Positions 56,394 to 64,000 of a DNA stretch of 64,000 nt are shown piece after piece. The number at the start of each line of letters is the position of its first letter. The stretch's first letter is position 1. Position numbers and translations under genes: made by a program. Source of the stretch: Bacteroidota bacterium (GTDB taxonomy: Bacteria > Bacteroidota > Ignavibacteria > Ignavibacteriales > Ignavibacteriaceae); contig JAKAGZ010000010.1 in the NCBI GenBank assembly GCA_021815365.1, forward strand, positions 1 to 64,000, written 5' to 3'. The notes under the pieces were generated by a model. It made no database searches. It saw only the letters and a list, made by a program, of their open reading frames with translations, and had not been told where the DNA came from.

Positions 56394-56565
56394 AAAACCT
56401 CCCCGGAAAGATCACCGAAGAGGTTTTGTTAAACTTCTTCTCTCATCTTTCCCGGATAAAAATGAATCTGCACCGGGCAGGAGTTAGCACCTAAGACCCC
56501 CGATCGTACCGGGGCGGTTGCTAAGGTTTCACAGGGCCTGTTCCCTCAACCTTTCTCGATAAGAG
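56394..56565 (-). promoter_or_regulatory. SAM-I riboswitch (S-box leader) of metY-osmC-metX
   Basis: On the minus strand the aptamer runs from CTCTTATC (56565-56558) to its P1 partner GATGAGAG (56447-56440). It contains the conserved core GAGAAAGGTTGAGGGA, AGGCCCTGTGAAACC and TTAGCAACC. The platform is a terminator with AAAACCTC (56427-56420) pairing GAGGTTTT (56401-56394). The P1 3' strand and GAAGAAG can pair with CCTCTTC to form an antiterminator. SAM binding should shut off metY, osmC and metX. Confidence 0.95.
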
Positions 56566-56609
56566 CTAAATATTTATTTATGATTTTATGTCATTGCTTG
56601 CAATATTTT

Positions 56610-56634
56610 GCCCTTCTCAAAGGTTGGGAAGGGC
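56610..56634 (-). terminator. Hairpin after the homoserine dehydrogenase gene
   Basis: GCCCTTC (56610-56616) pairs with GAAGGGC (56628-56634). It lies about 100 bases beyond the stop codon on the minus strand and upstream of the SAM riboswitch. Confidence 0.5.
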
Positions 56635-56733
56635 TCCTTTAAATTATAGTGTCCTTCCGTATACCTTATGACACATCATACAGAAACAACACATGCATTT
56701 ATTATTTTTTAAATTCATCATTCTTTAAGGCTG

Positions 56734-57846
56734 CTAGTTTAGATAATTCGAAACTTTAATTAAATCCGATAGAACTCCTGAAGCTGTTACTTCAGTTCCG
56801 GCACCCGGTCCTTTAATTACAAGAGGCTGAGGGTTGTAATATTTTGTCATTATAGAAAAAATATTATCGCTGCCCGACAGATTATAAAAAGGGTGTGCGA
56901 CATCAATTTCTTCCAGACCGGCTTTAATTTTTTCGCTGCTCAGAGTCGCGACATATTTAAGCGTCTTTCCTTTTTTTACAGCTTCATTTCTTCTGGCTTC
57001 AAAGTGTTTATCAAGTTTTTTTAATTCTTCAAAAAGATTTTTCTCTGCATTTTCAGAGTTGTTCATTGGAGGGACCAGACTTTCCACTTCAATATCATTC
57101 AGTTCAATTTTAAAACCTATTTCTCTTGAAAGTACCAATAGCTTTCTTGCAACGTCAAGCCCATTGAGGTCTTCCCTTGGATCCGGCTCAGTATATCCTC
57201 TTTCTTTTGCCTCCCTGACAATTTCGCTGAAAGGTTTTCCATTTGTATACGAATTAAAAATATAACTCAGTGAGCCGGAAAGAATTCCTTCAATTTTTAT
57301 TATCTCATCACCGCTGTATATAAGGTCTTTTATCGTACCTATCACAGGAAGAGCAGCACCAACATTTGTTTCATACAAAAATCTGACCTTCCTTTTCTTT
57401 GCGGTTTTTCTCAATTCATTATAAAATTCGTAATCCTGAGTATTTGCTCTTTTATTCGGGGTCACAATTGAGATTCCGTTTTCCAGTATCGATCTGTATT
57501 TTTTTACAACTTCATCACTTGCCGTACAATCTATAAAAACTTTATTAGGAAGAGGTAGTGAAGACATTCTGTTTATAAACGCATCAAGATTTGTCTTATC
57601 GGGTGAGCTTAACAGATTTTCTTTCCATTTTGCCAATTGGATACCACTGGAATCAAACAGCATTTTTTTAGTATTCGCCAGAGCAATTATCTTAATTTCA
57701 GTTGAATCCTTTTCTTTCAGCATTGCGAGCTGCCTGTTGATCTGGTTCAGCAGGGTGCTGCCCACGTGCCCGGGACCAACTAAAAACACATTCAACTGTT
57801 TGTATAGATCAGGAAATATTTTATCTGATTCGTCCGCTGCTTTCAT
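56734..57846 (-). CDS. hom: Homoserine dehydrogenase
   Basis: 370 residues. Rossmann NAD(P)-binding start VFLVGPGHVGSTLL, IDCTASDEVVKKY, and the catalytic domain LYETNVGAALPVI, EGILSGSLSYIFN and REAKERGYTEPDPREDLNGLDVARKL with the conserved Asp and Lys. It corresponds to the dehydrogenase half of fused aspartokinase-homoserine dehydrogenases and lacks the kinase and an ACT domain. It reduces aspartate semialdehyde to homoserine, the branch point of Thr and Met. A leader peptide and terminator hairpin lie upstream. Confidence 0.95.
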   Translation of the reverse strand: MKAADESDKIFPDLYKQLNVFLVGPGHVGSTLLNQINRQLAMLKEKDSTEIKIIALANTKKMLFDSSGIQLAKWKENLLSSPDKTNLDAFINRMSSLPLPNKVFIDCTASDEVVKKYRSILENGISIVTPNKRANTQDYEFYNELRKTAKKRKVRFLYETNVGAALPVIGTIKDLIYSGDEIIKIEGILSGSLSYIFNSYTNGKPFSEIVREAKERGYTEPDPREDLNGLDVARKLLVLSREIGFKIELNDIEVESLVPPMNNSENAEKNLFEELKKLDKHFEARRNEAVKKGKTLKYVATLSSEKIKAGLEEIDVAHPFYNLSGSDNIFSIMTKYYNPQPLVIKGPGAGTEVTASGVLSDLIKVSNYLN

Positions 57847-57890
57847 ATTCTGCTCACTTTCAATTTATTTGATTTTCATTTAGTGCAAAA

Positions 57891-57921
57891 AAAAACCGGC
57901 TTCGAGGTGAAGCCGGTTTTT
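57891..57921 (-). terminator. Attenuator-type terminator upstream of homoserine dehydrogenase
   Basis: A perfect 13-bp stem (57891-57903 with 57909-57921) with a 5-base loop, followed on the minus strand by a run of T. It lies 45 bases upstream of the hom start and 27 bases after the leader peptide stop codon, so it can only act as an attenuator for hom (or as a stop for the leader RNA). Confidence 0.85.
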
Positions 57922-57947
57922 ATATTAAATTAAATTTTATTTATTAC

Positions 57948-58046
57948 CTATAACCCAGCGTTCACCTCCATAGCGGGAGTTGTCATTAGCATACACATTG
58001 TAGTGGTAGTGCACATTGGGTTATATGTAAATACTTGATTGTTCAT
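57948..58046 (-). CDS. Candidate leader peptide rich in Thr and Met codons
   Basis: A 32-residue frame starting ATG at 58046 (or a 22-residue one from ATG at 58016). The part CTTTTMCMLMTTPAM packs six Thr, four Met and two Cys codons into 15 positions. A 9-bp inverted repeat (57949-57957 with 58017-58025) encloses this stretch, and a strong terminator follows, ahead of the homoserine dehydrogenase gene. This is the layout of a transcription attenuator. No Shine-Dalgarno sequence is seen; the base before each start is A-rich, as often in this phylum. Confidence 0.75.
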   Translation of the reverse strand: MNNQVFTYNPMCTTTTMCMLMTTPAMEVNAGL

Positions 58047-58121
58047 TTTTAACTGAGGATAAACATAAGATATATTGACCTGTTTGTCAATAGCTAAATC
58101 AGGATTAATAAAAAAAATTTT

Positions 58122-58700
58122 TTAGCTCAATTTTCCAAGGGCTTTCTTAATTAGCTCTTCAAGAGAACTGGCTGGTTCCGCGTTAAATACTTCCCTGACG
58201 GCTTTTTCCGCAAATTTATAATTGTAACCCAGAGTAGTTAAAGCAGACACGGCTTCTTTTTTTATTCCTGAAGAAATGTCCATTTCACCTTCAACTGAAA
58301 CATCTGCAACCTTTGTCCTTAACTCGAGCACCAGCCTTTCTGCTGTTTTTCTGCCTATGCCCGGAACTGAAATAATCCTCGAAATATCTCCTGAAGTAAT
58401 CGCACTCGTTAAATCAACCACCTGTATGCCGGATAAAATGCTCAACGCTAATTTCGGACCTATCCCGTTTACTGAAATTAACAGCTCGAACATTTCTTTT
58501 TCAGACTCGGTGTAAAATCCATACAACGAAATTGAATCTTCCTTTACATGCGTATAGATAAAAAGAGAAGCCGAAGATTTGTCGCTTATTTTTTCAAATG
58601 TATTTATTGAAATATTGACTACATAGCCGACCCCGTTTACATCCAAAATTATTTTGGTCGGTTTTGAAGAAATTATTTTCCCGGACAGGTAGCCAATCAT
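58122..58700 (-). CDS. ruvA: Holliday junction branch migration protein RuvA
   Basis: 192 residues. OB-fold domain (MIGYLSGKIISSKPTKIILDVNGVGYVVNI), helix-hairpin-helix domain (ELLISVNGIGPKLALSIL and ISVPGIGRKTAERLVLEL), and a C-terminal domain III (LTTLGYNYKFAEKAVREV) that contacts RuvB. Third gene of yebC-ruvC-ruvA, separated from ruvC by a 204-base spacer with palindromes. Confidence 0.96.
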   Translation of the reverse strand: MIGYLSGKIISSKPTKIILDVNGVGYVVNISINTFEKISDKSSASLFIYTHVKEDSISLYGFYTESEKEMFELLISVNGIGPKLALSILSGIQVVDLTSAITSGDISRIISVPGIGRKTAERLVLELRTKVADVSVEGEMDISSGIKKEAVSALTTLGYNYKFAEKAVREVFNAEPASSLEELIKKALGKLS

Positions 58701-58766
58701 TTTGAAATTCCTAAATATTAATTATCAAACTCCTTAGTATACCTATTCTTAATTACGATGACGTAT

Positions 58767-58809
58767 CTTAATCATAATCTTGCTCTTACTCTGTGGGATT
58801 ATGATTAAG
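58767..58809. repeat. Inverted repeat CTTAATCATAATC between ruvC and ruvA
   Basis: CTTAATCATAATC (58767-58779) pairs exactly with 58797-58809. The 17-base loop reads TTGCTCTTACTCTGTGG. Confidence 0.7.
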
Positions 58810-58815
58810 AATAAG

Positions 58816-58889
58816 CCTGCCTGCCGGCAGGCAGGAGCGAGATCAGGAACAGAATAAGTCACCGTATTCCTGCCTGTCCAGCAGGCAGG
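58816..58889. repeat. GCCTGCC-type palindromes between ruvC and ruvA
   Basis: CCTGCCTGCCGGCAGGCAGG (58816-58835) is a perfect 20-bp palindrome. CCTGCCT (58869-58875) and AGGCAGG (58883-58889) form a second one. Related units are at 30369-30474 and 32453-32473. Confidence 0.75.
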
Positions 58890-58904
58890 TATGAATCAGA
58901 GCAC

Positions 58905-59441
58905 TTAGCCCACAACTCTTTCAGGGTGCGCTTCAATAAATGATTTCCAGTCTTTTTTTTTAGCTGTAAGCCGGTGAACTCTGAAGGCATGACATAGTGC
59001 AATCGCTAAAGCATCGCTCTCATCGAATTTCATTTTTGTGTTTTTTAAATTCAGCAGTGACCTGATCATAAAACTCACCTGCTGTTTGGATGCTGCACCG
59101 TTCCCTACTACTGATTTCTTTACTTCCCTCGGAGAATATTCGCTTGCAGGAATTTTATTATGAACTGCTGCAAGCAGAGAAACACCGCGTGCATAACCTA
59201 TTTTCATCGCTGACTGAACATTCTTCCCGTAGAAAGCTGTTTCGATTGCAAACTCATCGGGCTGATATGCCTTGATCAGTTTATCTAACTCTCCGTAAAT
59301 AATTTCTAATTTTTCTGTAATGGTTTTATTTGACGGAAGCTTTATCAATCCATTTACAATTTTTGTAAATGAATTCTTTTGTGCTTTGATTATTCCGAAA
59401 CCGGTATAATTAGTCCCGGGATCTACTCCGAGTATTATCAT
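58905..59441 (-). CDS. ruvC: Crossover junction endodeoxyribonuclease RuvC
   Basis: 178 residues. Catalytic acidic residues lie in ILGVDPGTNYTGFG (Asp), FAIETAFYGKNVQSAMKIGYARG (Glu) and KFDESDALAIALCHA (two Asp). Cuts Holliday junctions with RuvAB. Second gene of the yebC-ruvC-ruvA cluster. Confidence 0.96.
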   Translation of the reverse strand: MIILGVDPGTNYTGFGIIKAQKNSFTKIVNGLIKLPSNKTITEKLEIIYGELDKLIKAYQPDEFAIETAFYGKNVQSAMKIGYARGVSLLAAVHNKIPASEYSPREVKKSVVGNGAASKQQVSFMIRSLLNLKNTKMKFDESDALAIALCHAFRVHRLTAKKKDWKSFIEAHPERVVG

Positions 59442-59491
59442 TTAGTTAATATAAAAATAACAAAATCAATTAAGTAAGGGGTAAGAAAAAA

Positions 59492-60229
59492 TTATTTTAA
59501 AGATCCTTCATCAAAATCAGCATTAGTATAGACATTTTGTACATCATCATTGTCTTCGAGGCTCTCAATCAATCTGATAACGGCTTCAGCGGTTTCACCG
59601 CTGACATTTATGGTGTTTTTTGCAATCCATTGAAGACCAGCATTTTCAACGGAAAAATTTTTATCAATCAATGCTTTTCTAACTTGCTCAAAATTTTCAA
59701 CGGATGTTTGCACTTCAAAAAATTCTTCTTCAGTCTGAATATCTTCAGCACCCTTGTCGAGGACGACTTCAAGTATCTCGTCTTCTGTTTTGCCCTGCTT
59801 TGGCAAAGTGATAATCCCTTTTCGTTCAAACATCCATGCGACTGAACCGGTTTCGCCCAGGTTACCGCCGCATTTCGAAAATATGTGGCGAACCTCTGCA
59901 ACGGTTCTGTTCTTATTATCAGTTGCAACCTCTGCAAGAACTGCTATACCCCCTGGTCCGTAACCTTCATAAGTCAGTTCGGAATAACTTTGTCCCTCGA
60001 GTTCACCAGTAGCTTTTTTAACTGCCCGCTCAATATTATCGGAAGGCATATTTGCAGCTTTGGCATTATCAATTGCCAGCCTTAAACGTGGATTGCCTGC
60101 AGGGTCGCCTCCTCCTTGTCTTGCAGCAATTGTAATTTCTTTGATCAGCTTGGTAAATATTTTACCTCTTTTAGCATCGATTACTGCTTTCTTTCTTTTT
60201 GTTGTAGCCCATTTGGAATGACCAGACAT
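59492..60229 (-). CDS. yebC: YebC/PmpR family protein
   Basis: 245 residues. MSGHSKWATTKRKKAVIDAKRGKIFTKLIKEI and GGNLGETGSVAWMFERKG are YebC signatures. Described as a DNA-binding regulator in some bacteria and more recently linked to translation of proline-rich stretches in others. The usual neighbour of ruvC. 18 bases downstream of recJ. Confidence 0.95.
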   Translation of the reverse strand: MSGHSKWATTKRKKAVIDAKRGKIFTKLIKEITIAARQGGGDPAGNPRLRLAIDNAKAANMPSDNIERAVKKATGELEGQSYSELTYEGYGPGGIAVLAEVATDNKNRTVAEVRHIFSKCGGNLGETGSVAWMFERKGIITLPKQGKTEDEILEVVLDKGAEDIQTEEEFFEVQTSVENFEQVRKALIDKNFSVENAGLQWIAKNTINVSGETAEAVIRLIESLEDNDDVQNVYTNADFDEGSLK

Positions 60230-60247
60230 TTTGTTAAGCTCCCGGAA

Positions 60248-61963
60248 TTAATTTTCTTTTACTTTTAAATCTTTCATTTTAAACTGCGGAAATGATCTTC
60301 CGTCTCTTACTGTTTTATCTATGGTATAAACAATATTAAGGTGATGATGATTATTTTTTACCAGGTCAAAATATTCTCCCAGGTTAAAACCAATCGCATC
60401 AAAAATTCTTTCTGAACCATTCTGCTTTAAGGTTGTCAGGAGGTGATTGCTGCCTACAATTCTTGGTGTACCGGCAATTTCAACATCTTCTGAAAGAAAA
60501 ACAGGGCGCATATTGCCAGGTCCGAAAGGTGCAAACTGATCAATAAGCCTTAAAAATTTAGGAGTTATTTCGGAAAATTTAAGCTGAGAATCAATATTTA
60601 TTTCGGGAAGCAGGTCTTCAGAAGAGATTGATTGTTTGACGACCAGATTAAATTTCTTTTTAAACTCGTCAAGTTTTTCAATTTCCAGGGCTAAACCCGC
60701 TGCAGCTTTGTGCCCGCCGAAATGTATCAGAAGGTCCTGGCATTTCTCAAGTGCTTCGTAAATATTAAAATTAGCAATGCTTCTGGCAGAGCCTTTTGCA
60801 ACCCCATCAATAGTTGTCAGCATAATTGTAGGGCGGTAATATTTCTCAACCAGGCGTGAAGCAACAATACCGATCACTCCTGCGTGCCAGTTCTCCTGAT
60901 GCAAAATAATAGGAATATCAACGTCTAAATCTAAAGAATTTTCTATGATGTTTAATGCTTCGCCAAGTGTGTCTTCATCAATTTTGCGGCGCTCATAATT
61001 TTCTGATTCCAATATGTTTGCCAGTTCAACAGCCTGCTTTTTTTCTTTTGTGATAAATAACTCAACAGCACGTTCTGCATCACCAAGTCTGCCGGCAGCA
61101 TTTATCCTTGGTGCGATAGTAAACACTATTTGTCCTGAGTTTAAACTTCCTGCATCAAGGCTGCTGGATTCAATCAGAGCCTCGACCCCGGGCCGCGGAT
61201 TATTATTGATCAATTCCAGACCTTCTCTTACGAGCACCCTGTTTTCATCTATGAGCGGGACAATATCCGCAGCCCCTGCAAGAGCTACAAGGTCGAGATA
61301 TTGAAAAGGCAGTTCTCTTTTACCTATTCTTTCTGAAACTCCCTGAGCAAGTTTAAAAGCTACACCAGCTCCTGAAAGATATTTAAAAGGATAGCTGCAA
61401 TTCGGCTTTAAGGGATCAAGGACAGCCAGTGCTTCGGGTATTTGTTCTTTAGGCTGGTGGTGATCACAAATTATGAGATTCAGCCCGAGTTCGTTTGCAT
61501 ATTTGGTTTCTTCTATGGCAGTGATGCCGCAGTCAACAGAAATAAGCAATGAAATATTTTTGGATTTCACATATTCTATTCCTGATCGTGATATACCATA
61601 GCCTTCAGTTAATCTTTTGGGAATATAATATTCTACATTTGCACCAAGTTCTTTGAGGAACATGTAAAGCAGTGCAGTTGAACAAGTGCCGTCAACATCA
61701 TAATCGCCATAAATGCAGATAGCCTCATTTTCAGTCAGTGCCTGGATAAGACGTGTGGTTGCATTTTCCATTCCATCCATTAAAAACGGATCGTAAAGAG
61801 TATCTATCGTAGGGCGGAAAAAATTTTTAGATTGTGAAAAATTTTTTATATCTCTGAGGATCAGTAATCTCGCAAGGACTTCAGGAATGTTAAGTGAATC
61901 AGCTAAAAATTTTACTGAATAATCGTCAGTAATTTTTTTTATCTTCCAAAGCTTTTGCAGCAT
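60248..61963 (-). CDS. recJ: Single-stranded-DNA-specific exonuclease RecJ
   Basis: 571 residues from the ATG at 61963 (GGTGG upstream); a GTG at 61975 is an alternative. DHH phosphoesterase motifs: ICIYGDYDVDGTCSTALLY, SVDCGITAIEE, IICDHHQPKEQIPEALAVL and the LSGAGVAFKLAQ block. The DHHA1 part has HFGGHKAAAGLALE, and an OB domain is at the C-terminus. Degrades ssDNA 5'-3' in repair. About 35 bases downstream of rnpB. Confidence 0.96.
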   Translation of the reverse strand: MLQKLWKIKKITDDYSVKFLADSLNIPEVLARLLILRDIKNFSQSKNFFRPTIDTLYDPFLMDGMENATTRLIQALTENEAICIYGDYDVDGTCSTALLYMFLKELGANVEYYIPKRLTEGYGISRSGIEYVKSKNISLLISVDCGITAIEETKYANELGLNLIICDHHQPKEQIPEALAVLDPLKPNCSYPFKYLSGAGVAFKLAQGVSERIGKRELPFQYLDLVALAGAADIVPLIDENRVLVREGLELINNNPRPGVEALIESSSLDAGSLNSGQIVFTIAPRINAAGRLGDAERAVELFITKEKKQAVELANILESENYERRKIDEDTLGEALNIIENSLDLDVDIPIILHQENWHAGVIGIVASRLVEKYYRPTIMLTTIDGVAKGSARSIANFNIYEALEKCQDLLIHFGGHKAAAGLALEIEKLDEFKKKFNLVVKQSISSEDLLPEINIDSQLKFSEITPKFLRLIDQFAPFGPGNMRPVFLSEDVEIAGTPRIVGSNHLLTTLKQNGSERIFDAIGFNLGEYFDLVKNNHHHLNIVYTIDKTVRDGRSFPQFKMKDLKVKEN

Positions 61964-61997
61964 AAAATTATCCACCGATAATTATAAGAACAAAACA

Positions 61998-62443
61998 AAC
62001 AGCCCGAGCCTGTAAGCCGAATTTTGTAACCCGACAAATCGGGCAGCAATTATTTGTCTTGTCCCGATGTTACCATCGGGATCCAGCGGTCTACCCGAAG
62101 ACCCTGTTAAACCTTTCGGCAAACACAAAGCGAACAACTTTGATCCGGTGGCTGCCGGAAAGATCTTCTTATTTGACCTTGCTTCGAGTGGGGTTTGCCT
62201 TGTCCCGATTTTAACATCGGGATCCCTTTCGGGACCGGTGATGTTACCATCACCGCGGTAGGCTCTTACCCTGCCATTTCACCTTTATCCGGCGTCTGCC
62301 GGAAAGTTTATTTTCTGTGGCACTTTCCCGTGCTATAAGATTTCTCCTATTGCAGCCGGGCGTTACCCGGCACTCTGTTCTATGAAGTTCGGACTTTCCT
62401 CCCACCGACTGAGTCGGAGAGCAATTGCCCGGATCGGGCTGTC
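61998..62443 (-). ncRNA. rnpB: RNase P RNA, bacterial type A
   Basis: On the minus strand the 5' end contains GGTGGGAGGAAAGTCCG, the conserved CR-I region, and the 3' half contains the CR-V partner ending ACAAAATTCGGCTTACAG. ACAGCCCGA at the start pairs with TCGGGCTGT at the end to form P1. Length about 446. Several hairpins have GUAA tetraloops. A hairpin unit of about 25 bases occurs twice (near 62061-62086 and 62200-62225). Confidence 0.93.
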
Positions 62444-62608
62444 TATTTATTCTTTAAAATATAAATTTAATAGTCAAATATAATAATTTACTATGCGTAA
62501 AGCACTACGAGAAACATCTTTCCACGCAGTCTTTTGAGTAGCTGGTTCGCTTATATTATGCTTAGTATCTCAAGGACTTTATGCTAAAAGAAGTGATTCC
62601 AGACTATT

Positions 62609-63343
62609 TTAGTCTGCTGTTACCGATTCAGAAATCTCTGTTGAAACTAATATCCTTCCACAATATTCACAAAAGAAAAGTTTATTATTTCTTCTTATCT
62701 CCAGTTGCCTCTGCGGAGGAACAATATTATGGCAGCCTGAACAAGCTGATCTTTTAATGGTAGCCACAGCCATACCCTTTTTAGCTTTTCTGATCCTCAT
62801 ATAAACCGAATGATCAGCTTTTTTTGTCTGAGACTCTATTTCTTTCCTTTTCTCTCTTAATTTAGCTTCCTCTTTTTCATTTGCTTTAATTATAACTTTC
62901 AGATCAGCATGTTTTACTTTCAGTTCCTCATTTAATTCTTCAAGCTGCGGTTTAACCGACTCAATTTCATCAGCCAGCTTTTTACTAAGGTCTGCAAAGG
63001 CATCATTTTCTACCTCAAGTTTGCTAATCAACTCTTCTGTATGATCAATTTCTTTTGTAAGCGCATCATACTCTTTGTTGTTTCTTACCTGGTAAAGCTG
63101 AGCTTTAAATTTTTTCTGATTCTCTTTCAGCTTCTCAATTTCATCCTCGTTTTCTTTTCGCCTTTTCAAAGAATCTTTACGTTCTTCTTCTTTCTTTGTA
63201 ATGTCATTTTTTATTGAGCTGATTTTTTCTTCAAGAGCCTCAACAGCATTCGGAAGATCTCCTCTTAGTTCTTCAAGCTCATCAAGCTGATCATCAATGC
63301 TCTGCAGCTCGTACAGAGTTTTTAACCTCTCAAGCAATTTCAC
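62609..63343 (-). CDS. Coiled-coil protein with C4 zinc ribbon (DUF164 family)
   Basis: 244 residues. A long coiled coil (about 10-180) is followed by a zinc ribbon: CSGCHNIVPPQRQLEIRRNNKLFFCEYCGRIL. This is the zf-RING_7/DUF164 family, known from a Nif3-associated position in many genomes; some relatives bind nucleic acid or flagellar components. The start is GTG and overlaps the Nif3-like stop by four bases (GTGA), with AAGGAGAT upstream. Confidence 0.9.
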   Translation of the reverse strand: MKLLERLKTLYELQSIDDQLDELEELRGDLPNAVEALEEKISSIKNDITKKEEERKDSLKRRKENEDEIEKLKENQKKFKAQLYQVRNNKEYDALTKEIDHTEELISKLEVENDAFADLSKKLADEIESVKPQLEELNEELKVKHADLKVIIKANEKEEAKLREKRKEIESQTKKADHSVYMRIRKAKKGMAVATIKRSACSGCHNIVPPQRQLEIRRNNKLFFCEYCGRILVSTEISESVTAD

Positions 63344-64000
63344 ATCTCCTTATTTTTTTTATTATAAAATAATATCGGGTTAGTTGACCCATTGTATTTA
63401 AAAACTTTTATATTCGTTTTTTTACCGATGAAATCCTTTAGCCTTTTCTCAACTTCATTTAAAGAATGAATTTCAGTTTCATAGTGCCCGGCATCGATCA
63501 GTAAAATCTTTCCCGACGCATCCTGAAAAGTGTGGTATTTTACATCGGCAGTAATAAAAGCATCTGCATTTTCTTTAATGGCTGAATTCAACATATCGGA
63601 GCCGCTGCCGCCGCACACGGCTACTTTTTTAATTTTTACATTTCTCCCCTTGGTAAATCTGAAATTTTCCGCATTCAACCTGTCAGCTACATAAGCCAGA
63701 AAATTCCTTACATTCATAGAGGTTTCCAATTCACCTATTGCACCGGCACCTGTATTTACATCGGAATTGACAAGAGGATAAATGTCATAAGCTGGTTCTT
63801 CATAAGGATGGGCTTTCAACATAGCAGAGATAACATTTTTCAAATTCCAGGAACTGACTAAAACTTCAAGCTTAATTTCTTCTACTTTTTCATCTCTCTG
63901 TTTTTTGCCTAAAGCGGGTTTTGATTTTACTGACCCAAAGAATGTTCCCTCTCCCTTCGTTCTGAAGCTGCAATGAGAATACTCACCTATTTCTCCGCCT
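63340..64000 (-). CDS. Nif3-like dinuclear metal-centre protein, 5' truncated by window edge
   Basis: The frame is open to the window end and reads GEYSHCSFRTKGEGTFFGS, then LKAHPYEEPAYDIYPL and GGSGSDMLNSAIKENADAFITADVKYHTFQDA...LLIDAGHYETE. These are the middle and C-terminal parts of Nif3/YqfO/YbgI family proteins, including metal-binding His in HTFQDA and GHYETE. The N-terminal part lies outside the window. Often described as GTP cyclohydrolase I type 2 homologue; the function is not settled. Confidence 0.93.
   Translation of the reverse strand, partial: GGEIGEYSHCSFRTKGEGTFFGSVKSKPALGKKQRDEKVEEIKLEVLVSSWNLKNVISAMLKAHPYEEPAYDIYPLVNSDVNTGAGAIGELETSMNVRNFLAYVADRLNAENFRFTKGRNVKIKKVAVCGGSGSDMLNSAIKENADAFITADVKYHTFQDASGKILLIDAGHYETEIHSLNEVEKRLKDFIGKKTNIKVFKYNGSTNPILFYNKKNKEM

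Overview
The window is an ordinary bacterial chromosome segment, AT-rich, with genes on both strands and no phage or plasmid backbone. A Por/type IX (T9SS) C-terminal sorting domain with the YQNYPNPFNPST motif (gene at 43894), an S46 dipeptidyl-peptidase, LytS/LytTR two-component pairs, TSP3-OmpA proteins and the rpsF-ssb-rpsR-rplI cluster point to the Bacteroidota/Chlorobiota/Ignavibacteriota group, most likely an Ignavibacteria-like organism. This placement is an inference from protein style; no 16S gene is present.

Layout. 1-6 kb: the end of an S46 peptidase, then a minus-strand information block (rplI, rpsR, ssb, rpsF, pth, rplY, prs). 6-10 kb: proS, a four-helix-bundle gene bracketed by inverted repeats, and gmd. 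10-13 kb: surface proteins (a small barrel, TSP3-OmpA, a LuxR-type regulator, an OmpA lipoprotein). 13.2-13.9 kb: a long repeat-bearing spacer. 13.9-20.3 kb: a stress-type island with two ECF sigma/anti-sigma pairs (one anti-sigma with a cupin, one with an RskA-like domain), two exported truncated hemoglobins, three small alpha/beta-barrel-like proteins, a TfoX-domain protein and a membrane-anchored di-heme cytochrome c. 20.5-23.2 kb: a LiaF-like protein with a LytS kinase and LytTR regulator. 23.2-33 kb: a large BNR-repeat protein, acyl-ACP desaturase, a U32 peptidase remnant, a YhhQ-type transporter, pepT, a second TSP3-OmpA and an HU protein. 33-47 kb: a TonB-receptor-like protein, a GT-C glycosyltransferase, an S9 peptidase, a second LytS/LytTR pair, rseP-dxr, a T9SS cargo protein, and an ECF sigma/anti-sigma/TonB-domain lipoprotein operon. 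47-53 kb: a TPR protein, clpX, a secreted protein of unknown function, a FAH-family enzyme and a MntA-HepT toxin-antitoxin pair. 53-58 kb: methionine/threonine genes (metX, osmC, metY behind a SAM-I riboswitch; homoserine dehydrogenase behind a candidate leader-peptide attenuator). 58-64 kb: ruvA, ruvC, yebC, recJ, RNase P RNA, a coiled-coil zinc-ribbon protein and a partial Nif3-like gene.

The amino-acid block works as one unit. Homoserine dehydrogenase makes homoserine; MetX acetylates it and MetY sulfhydrylates the ester. The two halves carry different RNA control: SAM binding for the methionine branch, and a short peptide rich in Thr and Met codons ahead of a strong terminator hairpin for homoserine dehydrogenase. 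The second is the most interesting regulatory candidate. Other notable structure is a family of small elements with 18-bp terminal inverted repeats (three copies, two of them bracketing an OmpA gene), a roughly 60-bp repeat shared by two divergent promoter regions, and several GCCTGCC-type palindromes.
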